Part shown: one piece after another, positions 1 through 8,511 of the stretch | How positions within the stretch are numbered: the stretch's first letter is position 1 | Layout: each line of letters starts with the position of its first letter | NCBI GenBank assembly: GCA_964630265.1 | Contig: CAZVRW010000031.1 | Coordinates: 1-34,720, forward strand | Origin: CAZBWP01 sp964630265 | GTDB lineage: Bacteria > Pseudomonadota > Alphaproteobacteria > Rhodospirillales > Defluviicoccaceae | Reading direction: 5' to 3' | Length of the DNA stretch: 34,720 nucleotides | Position numbers and translations under genes: made by a program | The notes under the pieces: model-generated | Told to the model about the DNA's origin: nothing | Seen by the model: only the letters and a program-made list of their open reading frames with translations | Databases searched by the model: none

Positions 1-857
1 CCGCCGAACTCGTTGGGCAGGCCGGCGTTGGGGTAGGCGGAGACGCGGGTGTCGGCGACCCGGGAGAGCTCGGCGACGTAGGGGCGGAGCTGCTTGGCGC
101 CGAGCGCGCAATTGAGGCCGATGGAGAACGGCCGGGCGTGGCGCATGGAGTTCCAGAACGCCTCCGCCGTCTGCCCCGAGAGGTTGCGGCCCGACAGATC
201 GGTGATGGTGCCCGAGATCATGATCGGCAGGCGCACCCCGCGTTGATCGAACAGCTCGTCGACGGCATAGAGGGCAGCCTTGGCGTTGAGGGTGTCGAAC
301 ACCGTCTCGATCAGGATGATATCGACGCCGCCGTCGAGCAGTGCCGCCGCCGCCTCGCCATACGCCTGGCGCAGATCGTCGAAGGTGACGTTGCGGAAGC
401 CGGGATCGTTGACGTCGGGCGAGAGCGAGGCGGTGCGATTGGTCGGGCCGATGGCGCCGGCGACGAAGCACGGCCGCTCGGCGGTCGCCGTCGCCTCGGC
501 CGCCGCCCGCGCCAGCCGCGCACCTTCGAGGTTGATCTCGCGCGCGAGTTCTTCCATGCCGTAGTCGGCGAGGGAAATGCGGTTGGCGTTGAAGGTGTTG
601 GTCTCGGCGATGTCGGCGCCGGCGGCGAAATAGGCGGCGTGGATGTCCTGGATGGCGTCGGGCCGGGTAAGGTTCAGCAGGTCGTTGTTGCCCTTGAGGT
701 CGCGCAGCCAATCGGCGAAGCGCTCGCCGCGATAGTCGGCCTCGGTCAAGCCGAGCCGCTGAATCATCGTTCCCATGGCGCCGTCGAGGACGAGGATGCG
801 CTCGGCCGCCGCGGTCGCCAGGGCGGCCGCGCGCCGGTTCTCCGCCGTGCCGGTCAT
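1..857 (-). CDS. metH: Cobalamin-dependent methionine synthase, N-terminal part (cut by window edge)
   Basis: Only the first 285 codons are inside the window; the gene continues past base 1. MetH transfers a methyl group from 5-methyltetrahydrofolate through cobalamin to homocysteine in the cytoplasm. The visible part is the homocysteine-binding barrel: the start shows ERILVLDGAMGTMIQ, then a GADIAETNTFNAN segment, ETVFDTLNAKAA, and SIGLNCALGAKQLRP, whose cysteine corresponds to the first zinc ligand of the family. Folate, cobalamin and activation domains would lie outside. The ATG overlaps the metF stop as ATGA, so the two are probably translationally coupled, and MetF supplies the MetH methyl donor. 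Identification is secure from motifs; a split MetH lacking the later domains cannot be excluded here. Confidence 0.95.
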   Translation of the reverse strand, partial: MTGTAENRRAAALATAAAERILVLDGAMGTMIQRLGLTEADYRGERFADWLRDLKGNNDLLNLTRPDAIQDIHAAYFAAGADIAETNTFNANRISLADYGMEELAREINLEGARLARAAAEATATAERPCFVAGAIGPTNRTASLSPDVNDPGFRNVTFDDLRQAYGEAAAALLDGGVDIILIETVFDTLNAKAALYAVDELFDQRGVRLPIMISGTITDLSGRNLSGQTAEAFWNSMRHARPFSIGLNCALGAKQLRPYVAELSRVADTRVSAYPNAGLPNEFG

Positions 858-1828
858 GCGCCGGCTCCGGCGGCGGTGCGGCCGGCGGCGCAGGTATGCA
901 CGCCGGGCCGGACGCCGAGCGTGTGACAGATGGCGAACGTCAGATCGGCGCGGTTGAGGGTGTAGAAGTGGAAACGACGGACGCCGCCGGCATGCAGCGC
1001 CCGGCACTGTTCGACGGCGACCGAGGCGGCGACGAGCTGGCGCGTCTCCGGATCGTCGTCAAGCCCCTCGAACAGGTCGGCCATCCACGCCGGGACCGCG
1101 GCGCCGCAGCGTCCGGCGAAGTCGACGACGCGGGCGAAATTGGTGACCGGCAGAACCCCGGGAATGATCGGCACGTCGATGCCGGCGGCGCGGGCGCGAT
1201 CGACGAAGCGGAAGAAGACGTCGACGTCGAAAAAGAACTGGGTGATCGCCCGCGATGCCCCGGCATCGATCTTGCGCTTCAGATTGTCGAGATCGGCCGT
1301 CGGGCTCGCCGCCTCGGGGTGGGTCTCGGGGTAGGCGGCGACGCTGATCTCGAAATCGCCGATGCGCTTCAGCCCGGCGACCAGGTCGGCGGCATAGGCA
1401 TAACCACCCGGGACCGGCTGGTAGTGCGCCGCAGCCGCCGGCGGATCACCGCGCAAGGCGACGATATGCCGGATCCCGGCCTCCCAGTAGGTGCGGGCGA
1501 TGGCATCGATCTCCTCCCGACTGGCGCCGACGCACGTGAGGTGCGCCGCCGGTTCCAGCCGCGTCTCGCGCCGCAAGCGGACGACGGTGCTGTGGGTGCG
1601 CTCGCGGGTCGAGCCGCCGGCGCCATAGGTGACGGAGACGTAGTCGGGCTCCAGCGACTGCAACCGATCAATGCAGCGCCACAACGCCTGCTCCATCTTT
1701 TCGCTGCTCGGCGGAAAGAACTCGAAGGAGACCTCGACGTCACGCGGCAACGGCGAGGCGATGGGCAGCGGAGCGGCGGCAGACCGCCTCGCGGCACCAC
1801 GACCAGCCTCGACCATCGAAACGGTCAT
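854..1828 (-). CDS. metF: 5,10-methylenetetrahydrofolate reductase
   Basis: About 324 residues, close to the usual 290-310 of MetF plus a short N-terminal extension. It reduces methylenetetrahydrofolate to 5-methyltetrahydrofolate using FAD. Visible family motifs are VSFEFFPPSSEKMEQALW near the N terminus with the conserved glutamate, YVSVTYGAGGSTRERT, HIVALRGDPP, FDVDVFFRFVDRA and PIIPGVLPVTNF. The start at 1828 is preferred because GAGG lies 8 bases upstream; the frame stays open to an ATG at 1900, which has a poor ribosome site and would add a non-conserved tail. The stop overlaps the metH start. A 290-base gap separates it from the divergent mlaA and contains a foldable leader. Confidence 0.95.
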   Translation of the reverse strand: MTVSMVEAGRGAARRSAAAPLPIASPLPRDVEVSFEFFPPSSEKMEQALWRCIDRLQSLEPDYVSVTYGAGGSTRERTHSTVVRLRRETRLEPAAHLTCVGASREEIDAIARTYWEAGIRHIVALRGDPPAAAAHYQPVPGGYAYAADLVAGLKRIGDFEISVAAYPETHPEAASPTADLDNLKRKIDAGASRAITQFFFDVDVFFRFVDRARAAGIDVPIIPGVLPVTNFARVVDFAGRCGAAVPAWMADLFEGLDDDPETRQLVAASVAVEQCRALHAGGVRRFHFYTLNRADLTFAICHTLGVRPGVHTCAAGRTAAGAGA

Positions 1829-1864
1829 TGGTATCGCCTCGTTTTGGTTGCCATCCGGGATAGG

Positions 1865-1962
1865 CCGATATATGGCACGATTGCGTGTCGTTGCCAACAT
1901 CGGTGCCCGGCGTTGCCTTCCCTCCGGACCTGTTGCCGACTCGTCACAGTCGGCCCCGGAGG
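1865..1962 (-). promoter_or_regulatory. Candidate structured 5' leader of metF-metH
   Basis: Read on the minus strand the leader contains two hairpins. The upstream one has an outer 7-bp helix (1956-1962 with 1921-1927) and an inner 7-bp helix (1948-1954 with 1935-1941) closed by a 6-base loop; all 14 pairs are perfect. The downstream one pairs 1899-1903 with 1865-1869, 1892-1895 with 1874-1877 and 1888-1890 with 1878-1880. It sits 36 bases or more before the metF start. It does not match the SAM-II, SAH or cobalamin riboswitch consensus as I know them. Regulation by this element is inference; the base pairing is directly visible. Confidence 0.4.
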
Positions 1963-2123
1963 CTGCGGCGACGCGGCGGAGGCTTTCGATTTAACCCCTT
2001 GCTGATTTAATGTTGGGTAGATTTCGCCGGCAAAGGTTGCGGCAACGCCAGTCGCCCGCCGACACTGGATCCAAGAAAAAGGAATCCTCGAGACATGAAT
2101 AGTAACGCGGAGATTGTGGCTTG

Positions 2124-2942
2124 ATGCCCCGGAACGCGCCGCAACCGCGCCGCCGGCGCGGCATCGCGACGGCCGTCGGCCTTGGCCTCGTCATTGCAAC
2201 TGCCGGCTGCGCCACCCGACCGGACCCGGTCTCGGATCCCGAGGGCTATGCGGAGTTCGTCGAGACGAACGACCCAATCGAGCCGTTCAACCGCGCGGTG
2301 TTCGCCTTCAACCGCGGCGTCGACACGGTGTTGCTGACGCCGCTCGGCATCTTCTATCGCGACATCGTGCCGCCGATCATGCAAAAGGGCGTCGGCAACG
2401 TCTTGAAGAACATGCGGACGCCGGTCGTGCTCATCAATGATCTGTTGCAGGGCAGCCCCGGCCGCGCCGGAACGACGATCGCCCGGTTCATCGTCAACAC
2501 CACGGTCGGTCTCGGCGGCCTGATGGACGCGGCGACGGACCTGGGCCTCGAATACCACGACGAGGACTTCGGCCAGACGCTGGCGGTGTGGGGGCTGGGC
2601 GAGGGGCCGTTCCTGATGCTACCGCTGCTCGGTCCGTCGACCCCGCGCGACGCCGTTGGCCGCGCCGTCGACAGTTTGGTGTTCGATCCGTTCGGCTTCC
2701 TGTTCGCCGTGGTGTTTGCCGACAGCCCCGTCGTCCAGGCGATCTCTTACACGCGGACCGGCCTGACCCTCGTCGAAGCGCGCGCCGTGACCCTGGAGCC
2801 GCTGGACGAACTCGAGCGCTCTTCGCTCGACTTCTACGCGGCGATCCGCAGCGCCTATCGACAAAATCGTGACTTCCAAATCCAGCAGCGCGGCAAGCGC
2901 TTCGGAACCCCGGAGACCGACCCGGACGCGAACATGAGATGA
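2124..2942 (+). CDS. mlaA: Phospholipid-binding lipoprotein MlaA (VacJ family)
   Basis: About 272 residues. MlaA is the outer-membrane lipoprotein of the Mla system, which removes phospholipids from the outer leaflet and passes them to MlaC. The N terminus has an arginine-rich n-region, a hydrophobic stretch and a lipobox-like ATAGC whose cysteine would be lipidated. The family core follows: NDPIEPFNRAVFAFNRGVD, a YRDIVPPIMQKGVGNVLKNM region, NDLLQGSPGRAGTTIARF, GLEYHDEDFGQTLAVWG and LLGPSTPRDAVGR. The ATG at 2124 has GGAG about 11 bases upstream; a TTG three bases earlier is possible. The stop overlaps the next start as ATGA. The inner-membrane partners MlaFED are not in the window. Confidence 0.95.
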   Translation: MPRNAPQPRRRRGIATAVGLGLVIATAGCATRPDPVSDPEGYAEFVETNDPIEPFNRAVFAFNRGVDTVLLTPLGIFYRDIVPPIMQKGVGNVLKNMRTPVVLINDLLQGSPGRAGTTIARFIVNTTVGLGGLMDAATDLGLEYHDEDFGQTLAVWGLGEGPFLMLPLLGPSTPRDAVGRAVDSLVFDPFGFLFAVVFADSPVVQAISYTRTGLTLVEARAVTLEPLDELERSSLDFYAAIRSAYRQNRDFQIQQRGKRFGTPETDPDANMR

Positions 2943-3646
2943 TGGGACAAAGGATCATGACAGGGCAGACACGCATGATGCGGCTATTCGTGACGGTATC
3001 GGCAGGCGCACGGTCGGCGCGGCTCCGGGGGCGTCGGGTGTTCGGCGTTCTCGCGATCCTCTTGGTCGCTGCCGCCGGCACCGCCGGAGCCCAGGCAACC
3101 CAGGATCCGAACGCCCTGATCCGCCAACTCGGCGATGAAACCCTGGCCGTTCTCGACGACACGTCGGCGCCGAAGCGCGCGCAGATCGACAAGATGCGAT
3201 CGGTGTTCCGCCGCTATTTCGCCGTGCCGGAAATCGGGCAGTTCGTGCTCAGCCGCCATTGGCGCCAGGCGACGCCGGAGCAGCGGGCCGAGTACCTCGA
3301 ACTGTTCGAGGACCTGATCGTCTATGCTTATGCCCAACGCTTCGGGGGCTACGCCGGCGAGCGGCTGGAAATCATCGGCTCGCGGGCCGGCGGCAACGGC
3401 GCGACGGTGGTGCAATCCCAGGTCGTCCCGCCCGATCGCAGCCGGAGCATTTCCGTCGACTGGCACGTGGAGACGGTCGCCGGGCGGCCGCAGATCGTCG
3501 ACGTCGTGGTCGAGGGGGTTTCGTTGAAGCTGACCCAGCGCTCGGACTTCTCCGCCGCAATCCGCCAGCAAGGCGGGGACGTGGCCGGCCTGATCGCCCT
3601 GCTGCGCGACAAGACCGCCGATTTGAAAAGCGACATCGAGGGCTGA
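2939..3646 (+). CDS. mlaC: Periplasmic phospholipid carrier MlaC (Ttg2D family)
   Basis: 235 residues. MlaC shuttles phospholipid between the outer-membrane MlaA complex and the inner-membrane MlaFEDB transporter. The N terminus is basic, followed by a hydrophobic core (FGVLAILLVAAAGTAGAQA) that reads as a cleavable signal peptide ending in AQA. The mature part carries typical MlaC features: FRRYFAVPEIGQFVLSRHWR, TPEQRAEYLELFEDLIVYAYA, and a C-terminal IVDVVVEGVSLKLTQRSDF segment. The first ATG overlaps the mlaA stop, which favours coupling, but ATGs at 2957 and 2975 give more conventional signal peptides, so the exact start is uncertain. It converges on ettA with an 87-base gap. Confidence 0.93.
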   Translation: MMGQRIMTGQTRMMRLFVTVSAGARSARLRGRRVFGVLAILLVAAAGTAGAQATQDPNALIRQLGDETLAVLDDTSAPKRAQIDKMRSVFRRYFAVPEIGQFVLSRHWRQATPEQRAEYLELFEDLIVYAYAQRFGGYAGERLEIIGSRAGGNGATVVQSQVVPPDRSRSISVDWHVETVAGRPQIVDVVVEGVSLKLTQRSDFSAAIRQQGGDVAGLIALLRDKTADLKSDIEG

Positions 3647-3694
3647 GGCGCCCTGCCACGCGCGGCGGGGCGGCGGCGGATGCGCCCCGGCGGC

Positions 3695-3733
3695 GCGCCG
3701 GCCAGCGCGCGAGCGGCTTGTCCTTCGCGCCGG

Positions 3734-3753
<20 letters not shown>
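3695..3753. repeat. Imperfect tandem duplication at the 3' end of ettA
   Basis: Bases 3695-3721 and 3727-3753 match at 25 of 27 positions with a 32-base period. The inner copy holds the last codons and TGA stop of ettA (minus strand); in the outer copy the stop codon is changed to TGG, so it lies just outside the gene as a relic. It occupies most of the gap between the convergent mlaC and ettA genes. No clear intrinsic terminator with a T-run is visible here. Confidence 0.8.
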
Positions 3754-5413
<1,660 letters not shown>

Positions 5414-5508
5414 GCGGTTGATCCAGCAGCCTGCCTCGACGGTGGCGGGCGGGCGATCGGCCATTCCGGCCGCCGCCCCGTCGTCCCTGCGCCGGCGACC
5501 TATAGCAC

Positions 5509-5519
5509 ACTCGATCGGG
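5509..5519 (-). promoter_or_regulatory. Candidate extended -10 promoter of ettA
   Basis: On the minus strand this reads TGTGCTATAGG, an extended -10 (TGn followed by TATAGG) about 95 bases before the ettA start. No convincing -35 box is seen. Prediction from sequence only. Confidence 0.35.
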
Positions 5520-5605
5520 CCGACCGCAATCGCCGTCGCGCCGACCCCGGATGCGCCGCCGCCGCGGCATCGTCACAAAACGCGTGAATTTCTGACCGCG
5601 ATTGG

Positions 5606-5614
5606 TGCTATAGT
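5606..5614 (+). promoter_or_regulatory. Candidate extended -10 promoter of the receiver-exonuclease-kinase operon
   Basis: TGCTATAGT gives an extended -10 with TATAGT matching the consensus at 5 of 6 positions, about 60 bases before the receiver-gene start. The -35 region is weak. It lies back-to-back with the similar ettA element, so the 5414-5674 gap appears to hold divergent promoters. Confidence 0.4.
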
Positions 5615-5674
5615 CCCGGCAACGATGTGCGAGCCGGCGTGGACGCTCAGCCGGCCCAAGCGTGGGAAGGCGTC

Positions 5675-6058
5675 ATGAATACCACCACTAAGAAATCCAT
5701 CCTCGTCGTCGAGGATGAACCGAACATTGTGCTGTCGTTGCGATTCCTGATGCGTCAGGCGGGCTTCGACGTGCGCGAAGCCAACGATGGCGAGGCGGCA
5801 CTGGCCGAGGTCGAAAAGCAGGCGCCGGACCTGATCCTTCTCGACGTCATGATCCCCAAGCGCGACGGCTATGATGTGTGCCAGACGATCCGCTCGAATC
5901 CGGCGCTCGACAACATCTACATCATCATGCTGACGGCCAAGGGCAGGGACGTCGATCGGGAGAAGGGACTGTCGCTCGGCGCCAACGACTACGTCACCAA
6001 GCCGTTCTCGACCCGCGACCTGACGGAGAAGGTGAAACAAATCCTCGGGACCAGTTGA
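5675..6058 (+). CDS. Single-domain response regulator (CheY-like receiver)
   Basis: 127 residues consisting of one receiver domain with no output domain. The acidic pocket is E13-D14 (VVEDEPN), the phospho-acceptor aspartate is D57 (LILLDVMIP), the switch threonine is T87 (MLTAKG) and the conserved lysine is K109 (TKPF). GGAAGG lies about 8 bases before the ATG at 5675, fixing this start over an upstream in-frame GTG. It begins an operon with the exonuclease fusion and the symporter-kinase, so it is the likely phospho-acceptor of that kinase, or part of a relay to an output protein elsewhere. The phosphorylation partner is inferred from position only. Confidence 0.9.
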   Translation: MNTTTKKSILVVEDEPNIVLSLRFLMRQAGFDVREANDGEAALAEVEKQAPDLILLDVMIPKRDGYDVCQTIRSNPALDNIYIIMLTAKGRDVDREKGLSLGANDYVTKPFSTRDLTEKVKQILGTS

Positions 6059-6084
6059 CCGGATCCCGCCGGTACGGATGAGTC

Positions 6085-8202
6085 ATGGGTCCACGACTGT
6101 TCTTGATTTTCTGTTTCGTCGTCCTGGCGTTCTCGAATCTGCTGGCCGTCGGTGTCGGCGCGTGGCTGATCCAGAATGCGGTTGCCGAGGTCGATCCCGA
6201 GCTCACCAGCCGCGTCGCCGTGCTCGGCGGCGGCATCGCCTTCGTGTTGGTTGCCTTCATTGCGGTGCTGTGGGCGTATCTGGATTTTGCCATCGCCCAG
6301 CCGGTGGCGACCCTGGTGCGCGGCATCCAGATGGTGATCCACGCCAATCCGGACCACCGCATCGAGGTCGATGACCTGCATCAACTGGGGGGCCTGCCGG
6401 CGGCGGTGCGGGATCTGGTCGAACGGCTCGGCGTCGCCCGGACCCGTGTCGATGCGGCGATCGCCGACGCAACCACCCGCGTGCAGGAGCAGAAGCGGCA
6501 GTTGGAGACGATCCTGCAGGATCTGTCCGAAGGCGTCATCGTCTGCTCCCTGTCCCACAACATCCTGCTCTACAACCATCGCGCCCTGGAATTGCTGCAC
6601 GTCGGTGGACGCATCGGGCTCGATCGGTCGCTGTTCAATTTCACCAACCGCCAGCCCATCCTGCATGCACTCGGTCGGCTGACGAATCGCGTGGTCGGCG
6701 GCCAGGGGCAGGACCACCCGGATGGCCTGACCGCGCCGTTCATCTGCTCCACCACCGACGGCCGCCACACCCTGGAAGGCCGCATGCGGTTGATGCTCGA
6801 GGATGACGAAACGCCGTCGGCGTACGTCATCTCGTTCGAGGACAAGACCGCCGAACTCGCGGCGCTCGGCCTGCGCGACCGGCTGCTGCGCGAGTCCACC
6901 GAGGGCCTGCGCGGCCCCGTTGGCAACCTGCGCGCCGCCGCCGAGATCCTGGCCGGCAATCCGGCGATGAGCAGCGAAGAACAGACCTCGTTCAAAGCCG
7001 TGCTGCTGAACGAGGCCTATCACCTGACCCAGCGGCTGGAGGTGCTGGCCGGCCAATACCGCGACGTCATCACCGGCCACTGGCCGACCACCGACATCTA
7101 TTCCGCCAACCTGTTCAACAACCTGCTGCGTCGCCTGCGCGACGAAAAAGCGGTGCAGGCGGTGATGACCGGCATTCCCCAGTGGCTGCACGGCGACAGC
7201 TATACGCTGGTCGAACTGCTCGACCGGCTGATCCAGGAGGTCCGCCGGCACAGCGGGGTGGAGACTTTCGATCTCGAGGCCGTCGCCGGGGAACGGCACG
7301 TCTATCTGGACGTGATCTGGAAGGGCGCGCCGATCCCGGTGCAGACGCTGAGCGACTGGCTGAACCAGCAGTTGGAGGAAAGCCTCGGCGCGCTGAGCCT
7401 GCGCGACGTGCTGGAGCACCATAAGACCGACATCTGGAGCCTGCGCCACGGCGAGTCCGGCGCCCGCCTGCGCCTGCCACTGCCGCCGCCGGCCCGGTTG
7501 CCGGCGAAGCACGAGCCGCGCCGCCTGTCTTCGCGGCCGGAGTTCTACGATTTCGATCTGTTGTCGCGGGCCAGGATTTCGATGGAGGTCGGCGAACGGC
7601 GGCTGAAGGACCTGACCTATGTGGTGTTTGATACCGAGACCACGGGCCTGCAGCCGTCGGCCGGCGACGAGATCATCGCCATCGCCGGCGTGCGCGTCGT
7701 TAACGGCCGCATCCTCACCGGCGAGTCGTTCGAACGCCTGGTCGATCCGGGCCGCGTCATCCCCAGGGATTCCTTCAAGTTCCACGGAATCACCGACGAA
7801 ATGGTGAAGGACAAGCCGCCGATTCGCGTGGTCCTGCCGCAGTTCCGCGATTACGTCGGCACCGCGGTCCTGGTCGCCCATAACGCGGCATTCGACATGA
7901 AGTTCCTGCACATGAAGGAGGCCGAGTGCGGCGTCGTCTTCGACGGGCCGGTCCTGGACACGCTGTTGCTCTCGGTGTTCCTGCACGACCACACGCCGAA
8001 GCACAGCCTCGATGCCGCGGCCGAACGCTTCGGCATCGAGGTCCGCGGCCGACACACGGCGCTCGGCGACTCGCTAATGACCGCCGGGGTCTTTCTGAAG
8101 ATGCTGGACGTCCTGGAGGCGCGCAACGTCATCACGCTCAACGATGCGATCCAGGCTTCGCACTCGATCGTCGAAGTCCGCGCCAAGCAGGCGCGCTTCT
8201 GA
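6085..8202 (+). CDS. Membrane PAS / pseudo-histidine-kinase fused to DnaQ-type 3'-5' exonuclease
   Basis: 705 residues. Two membrane helices lie at about 5-30 and 47-70, followed by a HAMP-like linker and coiled region (70-140), a PAS-like domain (about 140-255) and a stretch resembling a histidine-kinase dimerisation helix (264-290). At the phosphorylation site the sequence is TEGLRGPV, with glutamate (E273) where SHELRTPL has histidine. The ATPase-like region after it lacks N, G1 and G2 boxes, so it should not autophosphorylate. From about 510 comes a DEDDh exonuclease of the DNA polymerase III epsilon family: D516 and E518 (VFDTETTGL), D604 (AHNAAFD), H657 and D662 (HTALGD). The exonuclease looks catalytically intact. 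It lies 26 bases after the receiver gene, and the stop overlaps the next possible ATG. Confidence 0.88.
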   Translation: MGPRLFLIFCFVVLAFSNLLAVGVGAWLIQNAVAEVDPELTSRVAVLGGGIAFVLVAFIAVLWAYLDFAIAQPVATLVRGIQMVIHANPDHRIEVDDLHQLGGLPAAVRDLVERLGVARTRVDAAIADATTRVQEQKRQLETILQDLSEGVIVCSLSHNILLYNHRALELLHVGGRIGLDRSLFNFTNRQPILHALGRLTNRVVGGQGQDHPDGLTAPFICSTTDGRHTLEGRMRLMLEDDETPSAYVISFEDKTAELAALGLRDRLLRESTEGLRGPVGNLRAAAEILAGNPAMSSEEQTSFKAVLLNEAYHLTQRLEVLAGQYRDVITGHWPTTDIYSANLFNNLLRRLRDEKAVQAVMTGIPQWLHGDSYTLVELLDRLIQEVRRHSGVETFDLEAVAGERHVYLDVIWKGAPIPVQTLSDWLNQQLEESLGALSLRDVLEHHKTDIWSLRHGESGARLRLPLPPPARLPAKHEPRRLSSRPEFYDFDLLSRARISMEVGERRLKDLTYVVFDTETTGLQPSAGDEIIAIAGVRVVNGRILTGESFERLVDPGRVIPRDSFKFHGITDEMVKDKPPIRVVLPQFRDYVGTAVLVAHNAAFDMKFLHMKEAECGVVFDGPVLDTLLLSVFLHDHTPKHSLDAAAERFGIEVRGRHTALGDSLMTAGVFLKMLDVLEARNVITLNDAIQASHSIVEVRAKQARF

Positions 8203-8231
8203 TGGCACGGCGTCGAGAGGAAGGGACGCCC

Positions 8232-8510
8232 ATGTCGTCCGATGAACGCGCCGGCGAACGCCCCGGCGAACGCCTGATCGGCCTGTTCTTCCTGGGATGT
8301 GTCCTGTTCAGTCCGCTGGCCTTGGGGGTGTTCGATGTGGGAGCCGATGTCGACATCGCCGGCGTGCCGCTCCTGGTGTTCTACCTGTTCACGGCGTGGG
8401 CGGTGCTGATCGCTGCGATCGCCACCGTCTCCCGCGGCATCCACGGCGATGACGCGTTGTCCCTGACGCTGGATGAGGCGGCACGGCGCCGCGAACCGCC
8501 GGACGCCTGA
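8232..8510 (+). CDS. Small two-helix membrane protein upstream of symporter-kinase
   Basis: 92 residues with two hydrophobic helices (LIGLFFLGCVLFSPLALGVF and a second beginning VPLLVFYLFTAWAVLIAAIA), and charged ends. The start at 8232 is chosen because a strong AGGAAGGGA site precedes it by about 7 bases; an in-frame ATG at 8202 overlaps the previous stop. It ends one base before the symporter-kinase start. Small two-helix proteins such as DUF4212 often accompany sodium/solute symporters as accessory subunits, but I cannot see the DUF4212 signature here. A subunit role for the neighbouring kinase is inference from position. Confidence 0.75.
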   Translation: MSSDERAGERPGERLIGLFFLGCVLFSPLALGVFDVGADVDIAGVPLLVFYLFTAWAVLIAAIATVSRGIHGDDALSLTLDEAARRREPPDA

Positions 8511-8511
8511 G

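Noticed and set aside
1905..1935. Resemblance of the metF leader (GTCCGGAGGGAAGG) to the signal recognition particle RNA core
   Set aside because: Only a short string matches; the flanking helices and internal-loop bases of SRP RNA are not present.
1829..1990. A possible cobalamin riboswitch in the metF leader, prompted by a GGGAAGGC-like segment
   Set aside because: The B12 box and the other conserved core segments are missing, and cobalamin riboswitches usually control metE or transport genes rather than metF-metH.
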